This document shows, piece by piece, positions 19,573 through 29,361 of a stretch of DNA of 34,980 nucleotides (position 1 is the first letter of the stretch; every line of letters begins with the position of its first letter). Both the position numbers and the translations under genes were made by a program. The stretch comes from Pseudomonadota bacterium. GTDB lineage: Bacteria; Pseudomonadota; Gammaproteobacteria; Burkholderiales; Sulfuricellaceae. The notes beneath the pieces are model-generated. The model made no database searches, was not told where the DNA came from, and saw only the letters and a list, made by a program, of their open reading frames with translations. The stretch is from NCBI GenBank assembly GCA_021792335.1, contig JAJYUW010000009.1, positions 1 to 34,980 on the forward strand. Reading direction: 5' to 3'.

Positions 19573-19896
19573 ATGGCTGTAACCCTGACTGAGAAAGCAG
19601 CAACCCACATCAAGAACTTTATCGCCAAGCGCGGCAAGGGGGTCGGTCTGCGCCTGGGCGTGCGCACAAATGGCTGTTCAGGCATGTCGTACACGCTGGA
19701 GTTCGCGGATGAACTGAACGATACCGACAGCCAGTTTGAAAGCCATGGCGTCAAGGTGCTGATCGATCCAAAGAGCCTGGCGTACCTCGATGGCACTGAA
19801 CTGGATTTCGCGCGCGAAGGTTTGAATGAAGGCTTTAAATTCAACAATCCCAACGCCAAGAACGAGTGCGGCTGCGGCGAGAGCTTCGGCGTCTAG
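19573..19896 (+). CDS. iscA: Iron-sulfur cluster assembly protein IscA
   Basis: '[46 protein letters not shown]...[11 protein letters not shown]'. Confidence 0.96.
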   Translation: MAVTLTEKAATHIKNFIAKRGKGVGLRLGVRTNGCSGMSYTLEFADELNDTDSQFESHGVKVLIDPKSLAYLDGTELDFAREGLNEGFKFNNPNAKNECGCGESFGV

Positions 19897-19911
19897 CCGG
19901 ACCAAGCTGCG

Positions 19912-20445
19912 ATGAATATCGATTTCAGCAAGAACCATTTCGAGCTGTTCGGTATCGCACCGGCCTACCAGATAGACCCTATCCGGCTGGAACAGGCCTA
20001 TCGCGACATCCAGGCCCAGGTTCATCCGGACAAGTTTGCCTATCTTTCCGATGCCGAGCGCAGGTTGTCGATGCAATGGGCGACACAGGCCAACGAAGCC
20101 TATCAGACCTTGCGTCAGCCGCTTGGCCGGGCGCGCTACCTGCTCCATCTGAACGGCGTCGAGATTCATGAGGAAACCAATACGGCGATGTCGCCGGCTT
20201 TCCTGATGCAGCAGATGGAGTGGCGCGAGGCGATCGGCGAGGCCAAATCAGCCAAGGATGTTCCCGAGCTGGGGCATTTGAGCGGCCAGCTGCGTGCCGA
20301 GATGCAGGTGCAGCAGCACAAGTTGGCGGATTTTCTGGACCGCGACCGGGATTTTGCCAAAGCGGCGGAAATTGTACGCGAACTCAAATTCATGGAAAAA
20401 TTGCGCGAGGAAATAAACCAAGCGCTGGAGGCTTTGGAAGCATAA
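19912..20445 (+). CDS. hscB: Fe-S cluster co-chaperone HscB (J-domain)
   Basis: '[36 protein letters not shown]' with HPD motif. Confidence 0.95.
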   Translation: MNIDFSKNHFELFGIAPAYQIDPIRLEQAYRDIQAQVHPDKFAYLSDAERRLSMQWATQANEAYQTLRQPLGRARYLLHLNGVEIHEETNTAMSPAFLMQQMEWREAIGEAKSAKDVPELGHLSGQLRAEMQVQQHKLADFLDRDRDFAKAAEIVRELKFMEKLREEINQALEALEA

Positions 20446-22313
20446 TGGCTTTGTTACAGATCGCAGAACCCGGCATGAGCGCCGCCCCGCATCAGCATCG
20501 GCTGGCGGTGGGTATTGACTTGGGCACGACGAACTCTCTGGTGGCAACGGTCAGGAGCGGCATGAGCGTTGTGCTGCACGATGAAAACGGCCGGGCCCTG
20601 CTGCCCTCGGTGGTACGTTACCATGCCGATGGCAGCACCGATGTCGGCTATCCCGCACAGGCCATGCAAAGCAGCGATCCGCACAACACCATCGTTTCGG
20701 CGAAGCGCTTCATGGGCAGGGGGCTGCGCGATCTGCCCGACGCCGGCAGCTTGCCCTACCAGTTCGCGGATGCGCCCGGCATGGTGCAGCTCAAGACTGT
20801 CGCCGGGGCGAAAAGTCCGGTCGAGGTTTCCGCCGAAATTCTCAAGGTTCTGCGCGATCGCGCCGAGAAATCCATGGGTGGCGAGCTGGTTGGTGCCGTC
20901 ATCACGGTGCCGGCCTATTTCGACGATGCCCAGCGCCAGGCCACCAAGGATGCGGCCAGGCTTGCCGGTCTTAATGTGTTGCGTTTGCTCAATGAACCCA
21001 CTGCGGCGGCGGTTGCTTACGGCCTCGACAATGCTGCCGAGGGGGTATACGCGGTGTATGACCTGGGCGGGGGCACTTTCGACATCTCCGTTCTGCGCTT
21101 GTCCAAGGGCGTTTTCGAAGTGCTCGCTACCAACGGCGATTCCGCCCTGGGGGGTGACGATTTCGACCACCGTATTTATTGCTGGATCCTGGAGCAGGCA
21201 AAGCTGTCCGGCATTAAGCCCCAGGATGCGCGCCTGCTCCTGACCCGCGCACGCGAAGCCAAGGAAGATCTGACCGCTCATCCCGAGGTGCGCATTACCG
21301 CAGTGCTCAGCACGGGTGAAATGGTTGATCTCACGCTGAGCTCGGAAGTTTTCACCGAAATTACCCGCAGCCTGGTCAACAAGACCTTGGTGCCCAGCAA
21401 GAAAGCGCTGCGCGATGCCGGGCTGGAGGTCGAGGACGTGAAGGGCGTGGTGATGGTGGGCGGATCAACCCGCATGTCCCAGATCCAGCATGCGGTTGGA
21501 GAGTTTTTCCGCCAGGAGCCGCTCAACAACCTCGATCCGGACAAGGTTGTCGCGCTGGGAGCGGCGATCCAGGCCAATGTCCTGGCAGGGAATCGCTCCG
21601 ACGATGACTGGCTGTTGCTGGATGTGATCCCGCTTTCGCTGGGCATCGAAACCATGGGCGGACTGGTGGAGAAGATTATTCAGCGCAACTCCACCATCCC
21701 CGTGGCACGTGCCCAGGAGTTCACCACCTTCAAGGACGGCCAGACCGCGATGAGCATCCATGTGGTGCAGGGGGAACGCGAACTGGTGAGCGATTGCCGC
21801 TCTCTGGCCAAATTCGAGCTGCGTGGCATTCCGCCGATGGTGGCGGGGGGCGCGCGTATCCGTGTCACCTTCCAGGTGGATGCCGATGGCTTGCTCAGTG
21901 TCTCTGCGCGTGAAAAAAGCAGCGGCGTTGAGGCTTCGGTCGTGGTGAAGCCCTCCTATGGCCTGAGCGACGATGAAATTACCAATATGCTGCGTACTTC
22001 GCAGGAAAATGCCAAGGCTGACATGACGGCGCGCGCTTTGCGCGAGCAGCAGGTTGAGGCTGGACGCCTGATCGAGGCGATCGAGGCGGCGCTACACGAA
22101 AACGGTGACCATCTTCTTAGCGCTGCTGAACGTGCCGAGATCGATGAGGGAATGGCATCCCTGCGCAGCGCATTGGAAGGCCGGGACCATTTGGCGATCA
22201 AGGAACAGACAGAAAGACTGAATCATATCTCCGAAACGTTTGCCGCACGCCGCATGGACCAGAGCGTGCAGAAAGCGCTGACCGGACATAAACTAGAGGA
22301 ACTCGAGATCTAA
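20445..22313 (+). CDS. hscA: Fe-S cluster chaperone HscA (Hsp70)
   Basis: '[18 protein letters not shown]', '[14 protein letters not shown]', '[37 protein letters not shown]'; ATG 20445 overlaps the hscB stop. Confidence 0.96.
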   Translation: MALLQIAEPGMSAAPHQHRLAVGIDLGTTNSLVATVRSGMSVVLHDENGRALLPSVVRYHADGSTDVGYPAQAMQSSDPHNTIVSAKRFMGRGLRDLPDAGSLPYQFADAPGMVQLKTVAGAKSPVEVSAEILKVLRDRAEKSMGGELVGAVITVPAYFDDAQRQATKDAARLAGLNVLRLLNEPTAAAVAYGLDNAAEGVYAVYDLGGGTFDISVLRLSKGVFEVLATNGDSALGGDDFDHRIYCWILEQAKLSGIKPQDARLLLTRAREAKEDLTAHPEVRITAVLSTGEMVDLTLSSEVFTEITRSLVNKTLVPSKKALRDAGLEVEDVKGVVMVGGSTRMSQIQHAVGEFFRQEPLNNLDPDKVVALGAAIQANVLAGNRSDDDWLLLDVIPLSLGIETMGGLVEKIIQRNSTIPVARAQEFTTFKDGQTAMSIHVVQGERELVSDCRSLAKFELRGIPPMVAGGARIRVTFQVDADGLLSVSAREKSSGVEASVVVKPSYGLSDDEITNMLRTSQENAKADMTARALREQQVEAGRLIEAIEAALHENGDHLLSAAERAEIDEGMASLRSALEGRDHLAIKEQTERLNHISETFAARRMDQSVQKALTGHKLEELEI

Positions 22314-22314
22314 A

Positions 22315-22653
22315 ATGCCACAATTGATAGTGTTACCACATGAACATCTTTGTCCGGAAGGCGCCGTGATCGAGGCCCGACCCGGCATTTCCATCTGTGA
22401 TGCGCTGCTCGAAAATGATATCGAAATCGAACATGCCTGTGAGAAATCCTGTGCCTGCACCACTTGTCATGTGGTGGTGCGCGAGGGTTACGAGTCGCTC
22501 GAGCCCGCCGAAGAACTGGAAGACGATATGCTGGACAAGGCATGGGGGCTGGAGCCCACTTCGCGTCTGTCCTGCCAGGCGATCGTCAAGGATCAGGACC
22601 TGGTGGTCGAAATCCCCAAGTACACCATCAATCTGGCCAGCGAACATCACTAA
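22315..22653 (+). CDS. fdx: ISC-type 2Fe-2S ferredoxin
   Basis: 'CEKSCACTTCHVVVREGYESLEPAEELEDDMLDKAWGLEPTSRLSCQ' ligand spacing. Confidence 0.96.
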   Translation: MPQLIVLPHEHLCPEGAVIEARPGISICDALLENDIEIEHACEKSCACTTCHVVVREGYESLEPAEELEDDMLDKAWGLEPTSRLSCQAIVKDQDLVVEIPKYTINLASEHH

Positions 22654-22663
22654 AGGGGTCGTC

Positions 22664-22858
22664 ATGAAATGGACCGACACGCTCGATATCGCGATCGGGC
22701 TTTATGAAAAAATGCCTGACGTGGATCCCCGCTATGTCCGTTTTACCGATTTGCACCGCTGGGCTACCGAGCTTGAAGGCTTCAGTGACGACCCGAACAA
22801 ATCCAACGAGAAGATCCTCGAAGCGATTCAGATGGCATGGATAGCCGAGACCGAATAA
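22664..22858 (+). CDS. iscX: Fe-S cluster assembly protein IscX
   Basis: 'MKWTDTLDIAIGLYEKMPDVDPRYVRFTDLHRWATELEGFSDDPNKSNEKILEAIQMAWIAE'. Confidence 0.96.
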   Translation: MKWTDTLDIAIGLYEKMPDVDPRYVRFTDLHRWATELEGFSDDPNKSNEKILEAIQMAWIAETE

Positions 22859-22931
22859 TTCCCTCCGGCCCATGCTAGAGGCATATAATAGGGTTCGCTC
22901 TGCCGGATAATCACCCCGCTTCCTCTACTAT

Positions 22932-22965
22932 ATCTGGTGGAAATCATGTAAACTATCCACCAGAT
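22932..22965. promoter_or_regulatory. Operator-like inverted repeat upstream of flhB
   Basis: Perfect 10-bp arms atctggtgga / tccaccagat with 14-nt spacer, 36 nt before the flhB ATG. Confidence 0.5.
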
Positions 22966-23001
22966 GTTGCTACCTGCGCTGCCCTATGGCCGGGGGGATG
23001 A

Positions 23002-24144
23002 ATGGCAGAAGACAGCGATTTAGAACGAACAGAACCTGCGTCGTCGCGACGTATAGAGCAGGCCCGCGAGAAGGGGCAGATTGCCCGTTCCCGCGAGCTG
23101 GCTACATTCACCGTGTTGCTGGCCGCTGGTGGCGGACTAATGCTGATGGGTCCGCAACTGATGGACAGCCTGGCGGGGCTGATGCGCAATGGTTTGACGC
23201 TCGACCGGGCGGTGGCTTTCGATCCCCTGCTCATGCTGCCACGCCTGCATCAACTGGCATTGAGCGCTCTCTATGCTTTCTTTCCCTTTCTTTTGTTGAT
23301 GGTTGTCGCTGCAATAATGGCGCCGCTGGTGATGGGCGGCTGGCTTTTTTCTTTTCAGGCATTGCAACCCGATTTTTCTCGTCTCGATCCACTCAAGGGT
23401 TTTGGCCGCCTCTTTTCTTCGACCAGCCTGGTTGAATTGGTAAAGGCGCTGGCCAAATCGGCGCTGATCGGTGGTGTCGCGTTATGGGTTTTCTGGCATC
23501 ACAAGGAGGCGATGTTTTCGCTCGCGGGCGAATCGTTCAATCAGAGCGCCGCGCATTTGGGCAGCCTGCTTGGGACTACCTTCCTGTACATCGTTGCTTC
23601 GCTGCTTCTGATTGTGGCGATCGACGTGCCCTTCCAGTTATGGGAGCACGCCCGCAAGCTGAAGATGACGAAAGAGGAGGTGCGCCAGGAAAACAAGGAA
23701 ATGGAAGGCTCGCCCGAGGTCAAGGCTCATATCCGCCGGATGCAGCGCGAGCTTGCACGCGGGCGCATGATGGCGGAAGTGCCCAAAGCCGATGTGATTG
23801 TGACCAACCCGACCCATTATGCCGTAGCGCTTCGCTACCAGGACAAGGCCCATACCGCTCCGGTCGTCGTCGCCAAGGGTTCGGCCCTGCTGGCGGCGCG
23901 CATCAGGGAGCTGGGCGAGGAACACCATGTTCCGATTCTGGAAGCGCCGCCTCTGGCGCGTGCCCTGTTCCGCCATGCCGAACTCGGCGAGGAGATCCCC
24001 TCCGCCCTTTATACCGCGGTGGCCGAAGTGCTCGCCTATGTTTATCAGTTGCGCAATTACGAGGCGGGGGTAGGTGAGCAGCCCCAGCCGCCGCAACATC
24101 TGCCGGTGCCACCGGACCTCGACCCGGAAGGTGAGGCCGCATGA
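23002..24144 (+). CDS. flhB: Flagellar export protein FlhB
   Basis: 'TEPASSRRIEQAREKGQIARSRELATF', autocleavage motif NPTH in 'ADVIVTNPTHYAVALRY'. Confidence 0.96.
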   Translation: MAEDSDLERTEPASSRRIEQAREKGQIARSRELATFTVLLAAGGGLMLMGPQLMDSLAGLMRNGLTLDRAVAFDPLLMLPRLHQLALSALYAFFPFLLLMVVAAIMAPLVMGGWLFSFQALQPDFSRLDPLKGFGRLFSSTSLVELVKALAKSALIGGVALWVFWHHKEAMFSLAGESFNQSAAHLGSLLGTTFLYIVASLLLIVAIDVPFQLWEHARKLKMTKEEVRQENKEMEGSPEVKAHIRRMQRELARGRMMAEVPKADVIVTNPTHYAVALRYQDKAHTAPVVVAKGSALLAARIRELGEEHHVPILEAPPLARALFRHAELGEEIPSALYTAVAEVLAYVYQLRNYEAGVGEQPQPPQHLPVPPDLDPEGEAA

Positions 24145-26225
24145 ACGCCAGGATTGAAAGCATGGCCGTGCCGGGCGGCATGAATCTGACCAAACTGGCG
24201 GGCCCGATTCTGATCATCATGATCCTGAGCATGATGATCCTGCCCTTGCCGCCGATCGTGCTCGATCTGCTGTTCACCTTCAATATCGCTCTGGCGATGA
24301 TTGTGCTGCTGGTCAGCCTGTACACCACCAAGCCGCTCGAATTCGCCGTCTTCCCCACTGTGCTGCTGGTGACGACACTGCTGCGGCTGTCACTCAACGT
24401 CGCTTCCGCCCGGATTGTGCTGCTCGAAGGGCATACCGGTGCCGATGCCGCGGGCAAGGTGATCGAGGCCTTCGGCCATTTCCTGGTGGGCGGCAACTAT
24501 ACGGTGGGGATCACGGTATTTATCATCCTGGTGATCATCAATTTCGTGGTGATCACCAAGGGTGCTGGGCGTATCGCCGAGGTCAGCGCGCGCTTCACCC
24601 TGGACGCCATGCCCGGCAAGCAGATGGCGATCGACGCCGACCTCAACGCCGGACTGATCGGCGAAGAGGAAGCCCGAAAGCGCCGTACCATCATTTCCCA
24701 GGAAGCGGACTTTTTCGGCTCGATGGACGGCGCCAGCAAGTTCGTGCGCGGCGACGCAGTCGCCGGCATCCTGATCATGCTGATCATGATCATCGGCGGT
24801 CTGGCGGTGGGCGTGCTGCAGCACAACCTGGACTTCGCCACCGCGGCCAACAACTACACCCTGCTCACCATCGGCGACGGCCTGGTGGCGCAGATTCCCG
24901 CCCTGGTGATTTCGACAGCGGCGGGCATCGTGGTGAGCCGTGTTTCTACCGACGAGGACCTGAGCCAGCAGCTACTCGGCCAGTTGTTCAGCCAACCCCT
25001 GGTGCTCTACATTACGGCTGCGATTCTTGGTGTTATGGGCCTGATTCCGAACATGCCCCATTTTGCCTTCCTGCTGCTGGCCGCCTTGCTCTCCGGCGCC
25101 GCCTATTACATCGAACAGCGTGCACGGCGGCCTGAGCTACTGGAAGTGCCGGTTCCGGTGCAGGCACCGGCAGAGCCGGTGGAAGTGAGCTGGAACGACG
25201 TGATGCCGGTGGACACCTTGGGGCTGGAGGTTGGCTATCGGCTGATTCCCCTGGTGGACCGGGCACAGGACGGTGAATTGCTGCGCCGTATACGTGGCAT
25301 CCGCAAAAAGTTTGCCCATGAAATGGGATTCGTGGTGCCGGCCGTGCATATCCGGGATAATCTGGAGCTCAAGCCCAACGGCTACCGTTTAACCTTGAAA
25401 GGCGTCGAGATGGGGCATGGCGAAGCCTATGTCGGCATGTATCTGGCGATCAATCCCGGCCGGGTCATGGGTACGCTGGCCGGCACGCCGACGCGCGACC
25501 CCGCCTTCGGCCTGCCCGCTGTCTGGATCGAGGCCGAACTGCGCGAGCAGGCCCAGACCTTCGGCTACACCGTGGTGGATGCCAGCACCGTTATCGCTAC
25601 CCATCTTTCCAACATTATCCAATCTCACGGCGCCGAGTTGCTGGGTCGTGAAGAGGTGCAGCAACTGCTGGAGCACCTGGCGAAGGAATCGCCCAAGCTG
25701 GTCGAAGACCTGGTGCCGAAGCAGTTGTCGCTGACCACCTTGCACCGGGTGTTGCAAAACATGCTGGAAGAGGGGGTGCACATCCGCGACATGCGCACCA
25801 TCATCGAAACCCTCGCCGAGCATGCGCCGCGTACGCAGAACGTGGACGAACTGGCGTCCCTGGTACGGGTCGCCCTGGGACGTGCTATTATCCAGCAAAT
25901 TTATCCGGGCACGGACGAACTGCAAGTGATTTCGCTTGATCCCGGGCTGGAGGGCCTGCTGTTGCAGGCAACGCAGACTTCGGGTGGCGAGGGCGCCGGT
26001 CTGGAGCCGGGCCTGGCAGAGAACCTGCTGGCACAGGCGCAGAACGTGGCGCAGAATCAGGAGCAACTCGGTCTGCCGGCCGTGCTTCTGGTGCAGGCTC
26101 CGCTACGCGGCTTGATGTCACGTTTCCTGCGGCGGGCAGTGCCGCAACTCAAGGTCATTTCCCATGCCGAGGTGCCGGATTCCAAAACGATAAGAGTGAC
26201 TGCTGTATTGGGGGGTAGGGAATGA
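24141..26225 (+). CDS. flhA: Flagellar export protein FlhA
   Basis: 'FPTVLLVTTLLRLSLNVASARIVLLEGH', 'RFTLDAMPGKQMAIDADLNAGLIGEEEARKRR'. Confidence 0.97.
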   Translation: MNARIESMAVPGGMNLTKLAGPILIIMILSMMILPLPPIVLDLLFTFNIALAMIVLLVSLYTTKPLEFAVFPTVLLVTTLLRLSLNVASARIVLLEGHTGADAAGKVIEAFGHFLVGGNYTVGITVFIILVIINFVVITKGAGRIAEVSARFTLDAMPGKQMAIDADLNAGLIGEEEARKRRTIISQEADFFGSMDGASKFVRGDAVAGILIMLIMIIGGLAVGVLQHNLDFATAANNYTLLTIGDGLVAQIPALVISTAAGIVVSRVSTDEDLSQQLLGQLFSQPLVLYITAAILGVMGLIPNMPHFAFLLLAALLSGAAYYIEQRARRPELLEVPVPVQAPAEPVEVSWNDVMPVDTLGLEVGYRLIPLVDRAQDGELLRRIRGIRKKFAHEMGFVVPAVHIRDNLELKPNGYRLTLKGVEMGHGEAYVGMYLAINPGRVMGTLAGTPTRDPAFGLPAVWIEAELREQAQTFGYTVVDASTVIATHLSNIIQSHGAELLGREEVQQLLEHLAKESPKLVEDLVPKQLSLTTLHRVLQNMLEEGVHIRDMRTIIETLAEHAPRTQNVDELASLVRVALGRAIIQQIYPGTDELQVISLDPGLEGLLLQATQTSGGEGAGLEPGLAENLLAQAQNVAQNQEQLGLPAVLLVQAPLRGLMSRFLRRAVPQLKVISHAEVPDSKTIRVTAVLGGRE

Positions 26226-27547
26226 ACGTCCGGAAGTTCTATGCCAGCACCACGCGTGAGGCTTTGCGCCAAGTGAGGGATGCCCTGGGCGCAGATGCGA
26301 TTATCCTTTCCAACCGTCAAGTGGCTGGCGGAATAGAGATTATGGCGGTGGCAGACATGGATGTCGCATCCTTGACGGCCAATCCTCCGTTGACAGCGGT
26401 GACACCGGTAGCCAAGCCTAAGCCGCCTGCCGAAGAACTTCATCCGGCACCGGCGCCATCGTCTGTTGCTGCACTGGCACCGGTTTCCCGGGCTAAAATT
26501 GCCGAGCTGCAGGAGAAGGGTAAACCTGCGCCGCCAGAAAAAGAAGTGTTGCCGGGAGAGACATCCCAGGAAATTATCCGCGAAATAAAATTTCTGCGCG
26601 GCATGCTGGAGGGACAGCTGGCCGGTTTTGCCTGGGGCGAACTGCAACGGCAAGAGCCGTCCAAGGTGGAAGCCATGCGCCACATGCTGAACACCGGTTT
26701 CAGCCCTTTTCTTTCACGTCAGCTGCTGGAAAAAATGCCGTCCGGCTACGATCTCGAGAAGGGCCTGCGTTGGTTGAAAGCGGCGCTGATGCACAACCTG
26801 CGGGTAGCGAAGGCGGGCGATGACATTGTCGAGCATGGCGGGGTGTACGCGCTGACCGGGCCGACCGGTGTCGGCAAGACCACCACCGTGGCGAAGCTGG
26901 CGGCGCGCTGCACTTTGAAGCATGGGCCGGCCAGTCTGGCCCTGATCACCACCGATACCTACCGGATCGGCGCCCATGAGCAGCTGCGTATCTATGGCAA
27001 GATTCTCGGCGTGCCGGTATATGTAATCAAGGATGAAGCGGACTTGCAGCTTACCCTGTCCGATTTGCAGAACAAGCATCTGATCCTGATCGACACCGTC
27101 GGCATGAGCCAGCGCGACCGTCGCCTTAGCGAACAGGTGGCGTTGTTGTCCGGCGGCGGGCGCAGCATCAAGCGTTTGCTTCTGCTTAGCGCCAACGGCC
27201 AGGGGAGTACCCTGGAAGATGTCGTTCGATCCTATCACGTGGAAGGCATGGATGGCTGCATCCTGACCAAAATCGACGAGGCGATCAGCATCGCTCCGGC
27301 CTTGGACGTGATAATCCGCCATAAAATGCTGCTTCATTATGTGACCAACGGCCAGCGCGTGCCGGAAGACCTGCATCTTCCAAATCTGGTTTACCTGGTG
27401 GACCGGGCCTTGAAATCCGTGTCGGATGATTCCCCTTTTACTCCGCTGGAAAGTGAATATCCGCTGGTAATGGCTGCAGCAGGCGGCTTGGACGATACGG
27501 CCGGTTTTGCGGACGCCAAGCGCAATGCCGGAGCTTTCCGTGGCTGA
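26222..27547 (+). CDS. flhF: Flagellar SRP-like GTPase FlhF
   Basis: 'MNVRKFYASTTREALRQVRDALGADAIILSNRQV', G1 'ALTGPTGVGKTTTVAKLAARC', 'LITTDTYRIGAHEQLRIYGKI'. Confidence 0.96.
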   Translation: MNVRKFYASTTREALRQVRDALGADAIILSNRQVAGGIEIMAVADMDVASLTANPPLTAVTPVAKPKPPAEELHPAPAPSSVAALAPVSRAKIAELQEKGKPAPPEKEVLPGETSQEIIREIKFLRGMLEGQLAGFAWGELQRQEPSKVEAMRHMLNTGFSPFLSRQLLEKMPSGYDLEKGLRWLKAALMHNLRVAKAGDDIVEHGGVYALTGPTGVGKTTTVAKLAARCTLKHGPASLALITTDTYRIGAHEQLRIYGKILGVPVYVIKDEADLQLTLSDLQNKHLILIDTVGMSQRDRRLSEQVALLSGGGRSIKRLLLLSANGQGSTLEDVVRSYHVEGMDGCILTKIDEAISIAPALDVIIRHKMLLHYVTNGQRVPEDLHLPNLVYLVDRALKSVSDDSPFTPLESEYPLVMAAAGGLDDTAGFADAKRNAGAFRG

Positions 27548-28424
27548 TGTCCAGCAGGATCAGGCCGAGGGACTGCGCCGCCTGCTTGCGCGGGACTCTG
27601 TGCGGGTTGTGACGCTGACCAGCGGCCGGACCGGGGTCGGAAAAACCAATGTCGTCGTTAATCTGGCCGCGGCACTTGCCAAGCGCGGCCGGCATGTGCT
27701 GGTGCTGGATGAGCAGCAGGGAAAAGACAGCACGGAAACGCTGCTTGGCCTTTCATCGTACTATAACCTGATGCATGTGATCCGGCGTGAAAAAACCTTG
27801 GAGGAGGTGATTCTGCACGGCCCGGAAGGGATGGACATTGTTTCCGCCGGCCAGGGGTTGCGCGTGCTGGGCGATCTGGGGCAGGAAGATCAGGATAGTC
27901 TGGTGCAGTCGTTCAGTCAGCTGTCGAAAACGGTGGACGTGGTGCTGGTGGACGCGGTTGCCGGGATCGCCAGCAATGTTCTTCCGCTTTCCCTGGCCTC
28001 ACAGGAAATCGTGATTGTGGTGTCCCAGCATCCTTCTTCGATTACCGATGCCTATGCCTTGATCAAGGTGCTCAATCAGCGCTTTGCCATTCATCGTTTC
28101 CACATCCTGGCCAGCAAGGTGCAGAATGAGTCGGAGGCGCTGGCATTGTTCAGCAACATGGCCGAGGTGGCGGAGCGCTTTCTCGATGTGTCGCTTGATT
28201 TCATGGGCTACGTACCGTTTGACGAAAAAATGAAGCAATCCGCAAGGATTTTCCGTCCGGTGGTGGATGCATTCCCGGCGGCTTCCTCAGCCAAGGCGGT
28301 CAGAAATCTGGCCGAAACCATGGAACAATGGCCTTACCCGTCTGGGGAGAATGGACGTCTGGAAGCATTCATGCAGCGTCTGATCCAGAGCAGCCGTATG
28401 GCGGCAGAAGGATTTCGCCTATAA
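27525..28424 (+). CDS. flhG: MinD-like ATPase FlhG (FleN)
   Basis: 'VRVVTLTSGRTGVGKTNVVVNLAAALAKRGRHVLVLDEQQG'; follows flhF with overlap; start near ATG 27525. Confidence 0.93.
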   Translation: MPELSVADVQQDQAEGLRRLLARDSVRVVTLTSGRTGVGKTNVVVNLAAALAKRGRHVLVLDEQQGKDSTETLLGLSSYYNLMHVIRREKTLEEVILHGPEGMDIVSAGQGLRVLGDLGQEDQDSLVQSFSQLSKTVDVVLVDAVAGIASNVLPLSLASQEIVIVVSQHPSSITDAYALIKVLNQRFAIHRFHILASKVQNESEALALFSNMAEVAERFLDVSLDFMGYVPFDEKMKQSARIFRPVVDAFPAASSAKAVRNLAETMEQWPYPSGENGRLEAFMQRLIQSSRMAAEGFRL

Positions 28425-28433
28425 AATCGCGCT

Positions 28434-29147
28434 ATGAATGCTAAAACCGAACTGGAGAAAAACGAACAATACGCCATCCAGTTTTCTCCCCTAGTTAAAC
28501 GTATCGCTTATCATCTCATGGCAAGGCTGCCAGCCAGCGTGCAGGTTGACGACCTGATTCAGGTAGGCATGATCGGCCTGCTCGATGCCGTGAACAACTA
28601 TGACTGCACGCAGGGCGCGCAGTTTGAAACTTATGCCGTGCAACGCATCCGCGGCGCAATGCTGGATGAATTGCGCCAAGGCGACTGGCTGCCGCGATCG
28701 GCGCGCAAGGGCATGCGCCAGATTGAAGCGGCGATGAATGCCTTGGAGCAGCGCCTGTGCCGTTCGCCTGCAGAACGCGAGGTGGCCGACGAATTGAATT
28801 TGAGTCTGGACGACTACCAGCAGATGCTGTTGGATGCGCGGGGCTGCCAGTTGCTGCACTACGAGGATCTGCAGGAGGGCGGGGGAGAGGATTTCCTGGA
28901 ACGTCACCATGAAGACAACTCGTCCGAACCATGGGCAAATCTGCATGACGGAAGGTTCCGGGAGAGGCTGGTCGAGGCGATCGGCGTTTTGCCGGAACGT
29001 GAGAAACTGATGATGGCAATGTATTATGAGGAAGAACTGAATCTGCGCGAAATCGGCGAAGCGCTGGGGGTGAGCGAGTCACGTGTGTGCCAGTTGCACA
29101 GCCAGGCCATCGCGCGCCTGCGCAGCCATTTGAAGGGGTGGCTTTGA
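28434..29147 (+). CDS. fliA: Flagellar sigma-28 factor FliA
   Basis: 'VKRIAYHLMARLPASVQVDDLIQVGMIGLLDAVNNYD', 'LPEREKLMMAMYYEEELNLREIGEALGVSESRVCQLHSQAIARLRSHL'. Confidence 0.97.
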   Translation: MNAKTELEKNEQYAIQFSPLVKRIAYHLMARLPASVQVDDLIQVGMIGLLDAVNNYDCTQGAQFETYAVQRIRGAMLDELRQGDWLPRSARKGMRQIEAAMNALEQRLCRSPAEREVADELNLSLDDYQQMLLDARGCQLLHYEDLQEGGGEDFLERHHEDNSSEPWANLHDGRFRERLVEAIGVLPEREKLMMAMYYEEELNLREIGEALGVSESRVCQLHSQAIARLRSHLKGWL

Positions 29148-29159
29148 AAAAAGAGGATG

Positions 29160-29320
29160 AGAGCCTGTAAATGAATAACCTGAATATTCTGGCTGTGCTG
29201 GCGGGCGCGCTACGGTGTCGCCTGCCGCTTGCATGGAATGGCCATGCGGCGTGCCAGGCGCCTTGCATCGCATCCCGCCAGCACACCCATAATTATCCAT
29301 GTTATTCATTTACAGGCTCT
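29160..29320. repeat. MITE-like palindromic element (161 bp) between fliA and motC
   Basis: Perfect 20-bp terminal arms agagcctgtaaatgaataac / gttattcatttacaggctct; internal tgtgctggcggg (29194-29205) pairs with cccgccagcaca (29274-29285); inner core cgcctg..gcatgg..ccatgc..caggcg also foldable. Confidence 0.87.
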
Positions 29321-29361
29321 AAGCAGCGGATGAGCTGGAAATTCGAAAACCGGGCAGGTTC

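Noticed and set aside
25389-26066. 225-aa ORF antisense to flhA
   Set aside because: Shadow ORF; Leu/Gln/His-rich low-plausibility protein.
29140-29335. Target-site duplication flanking the fliA-motC element
   Set aside because: Flanks (..aagaggatg / taagcagcgg) show no convincing direct repeat, so recent transposition cannot be claimed.
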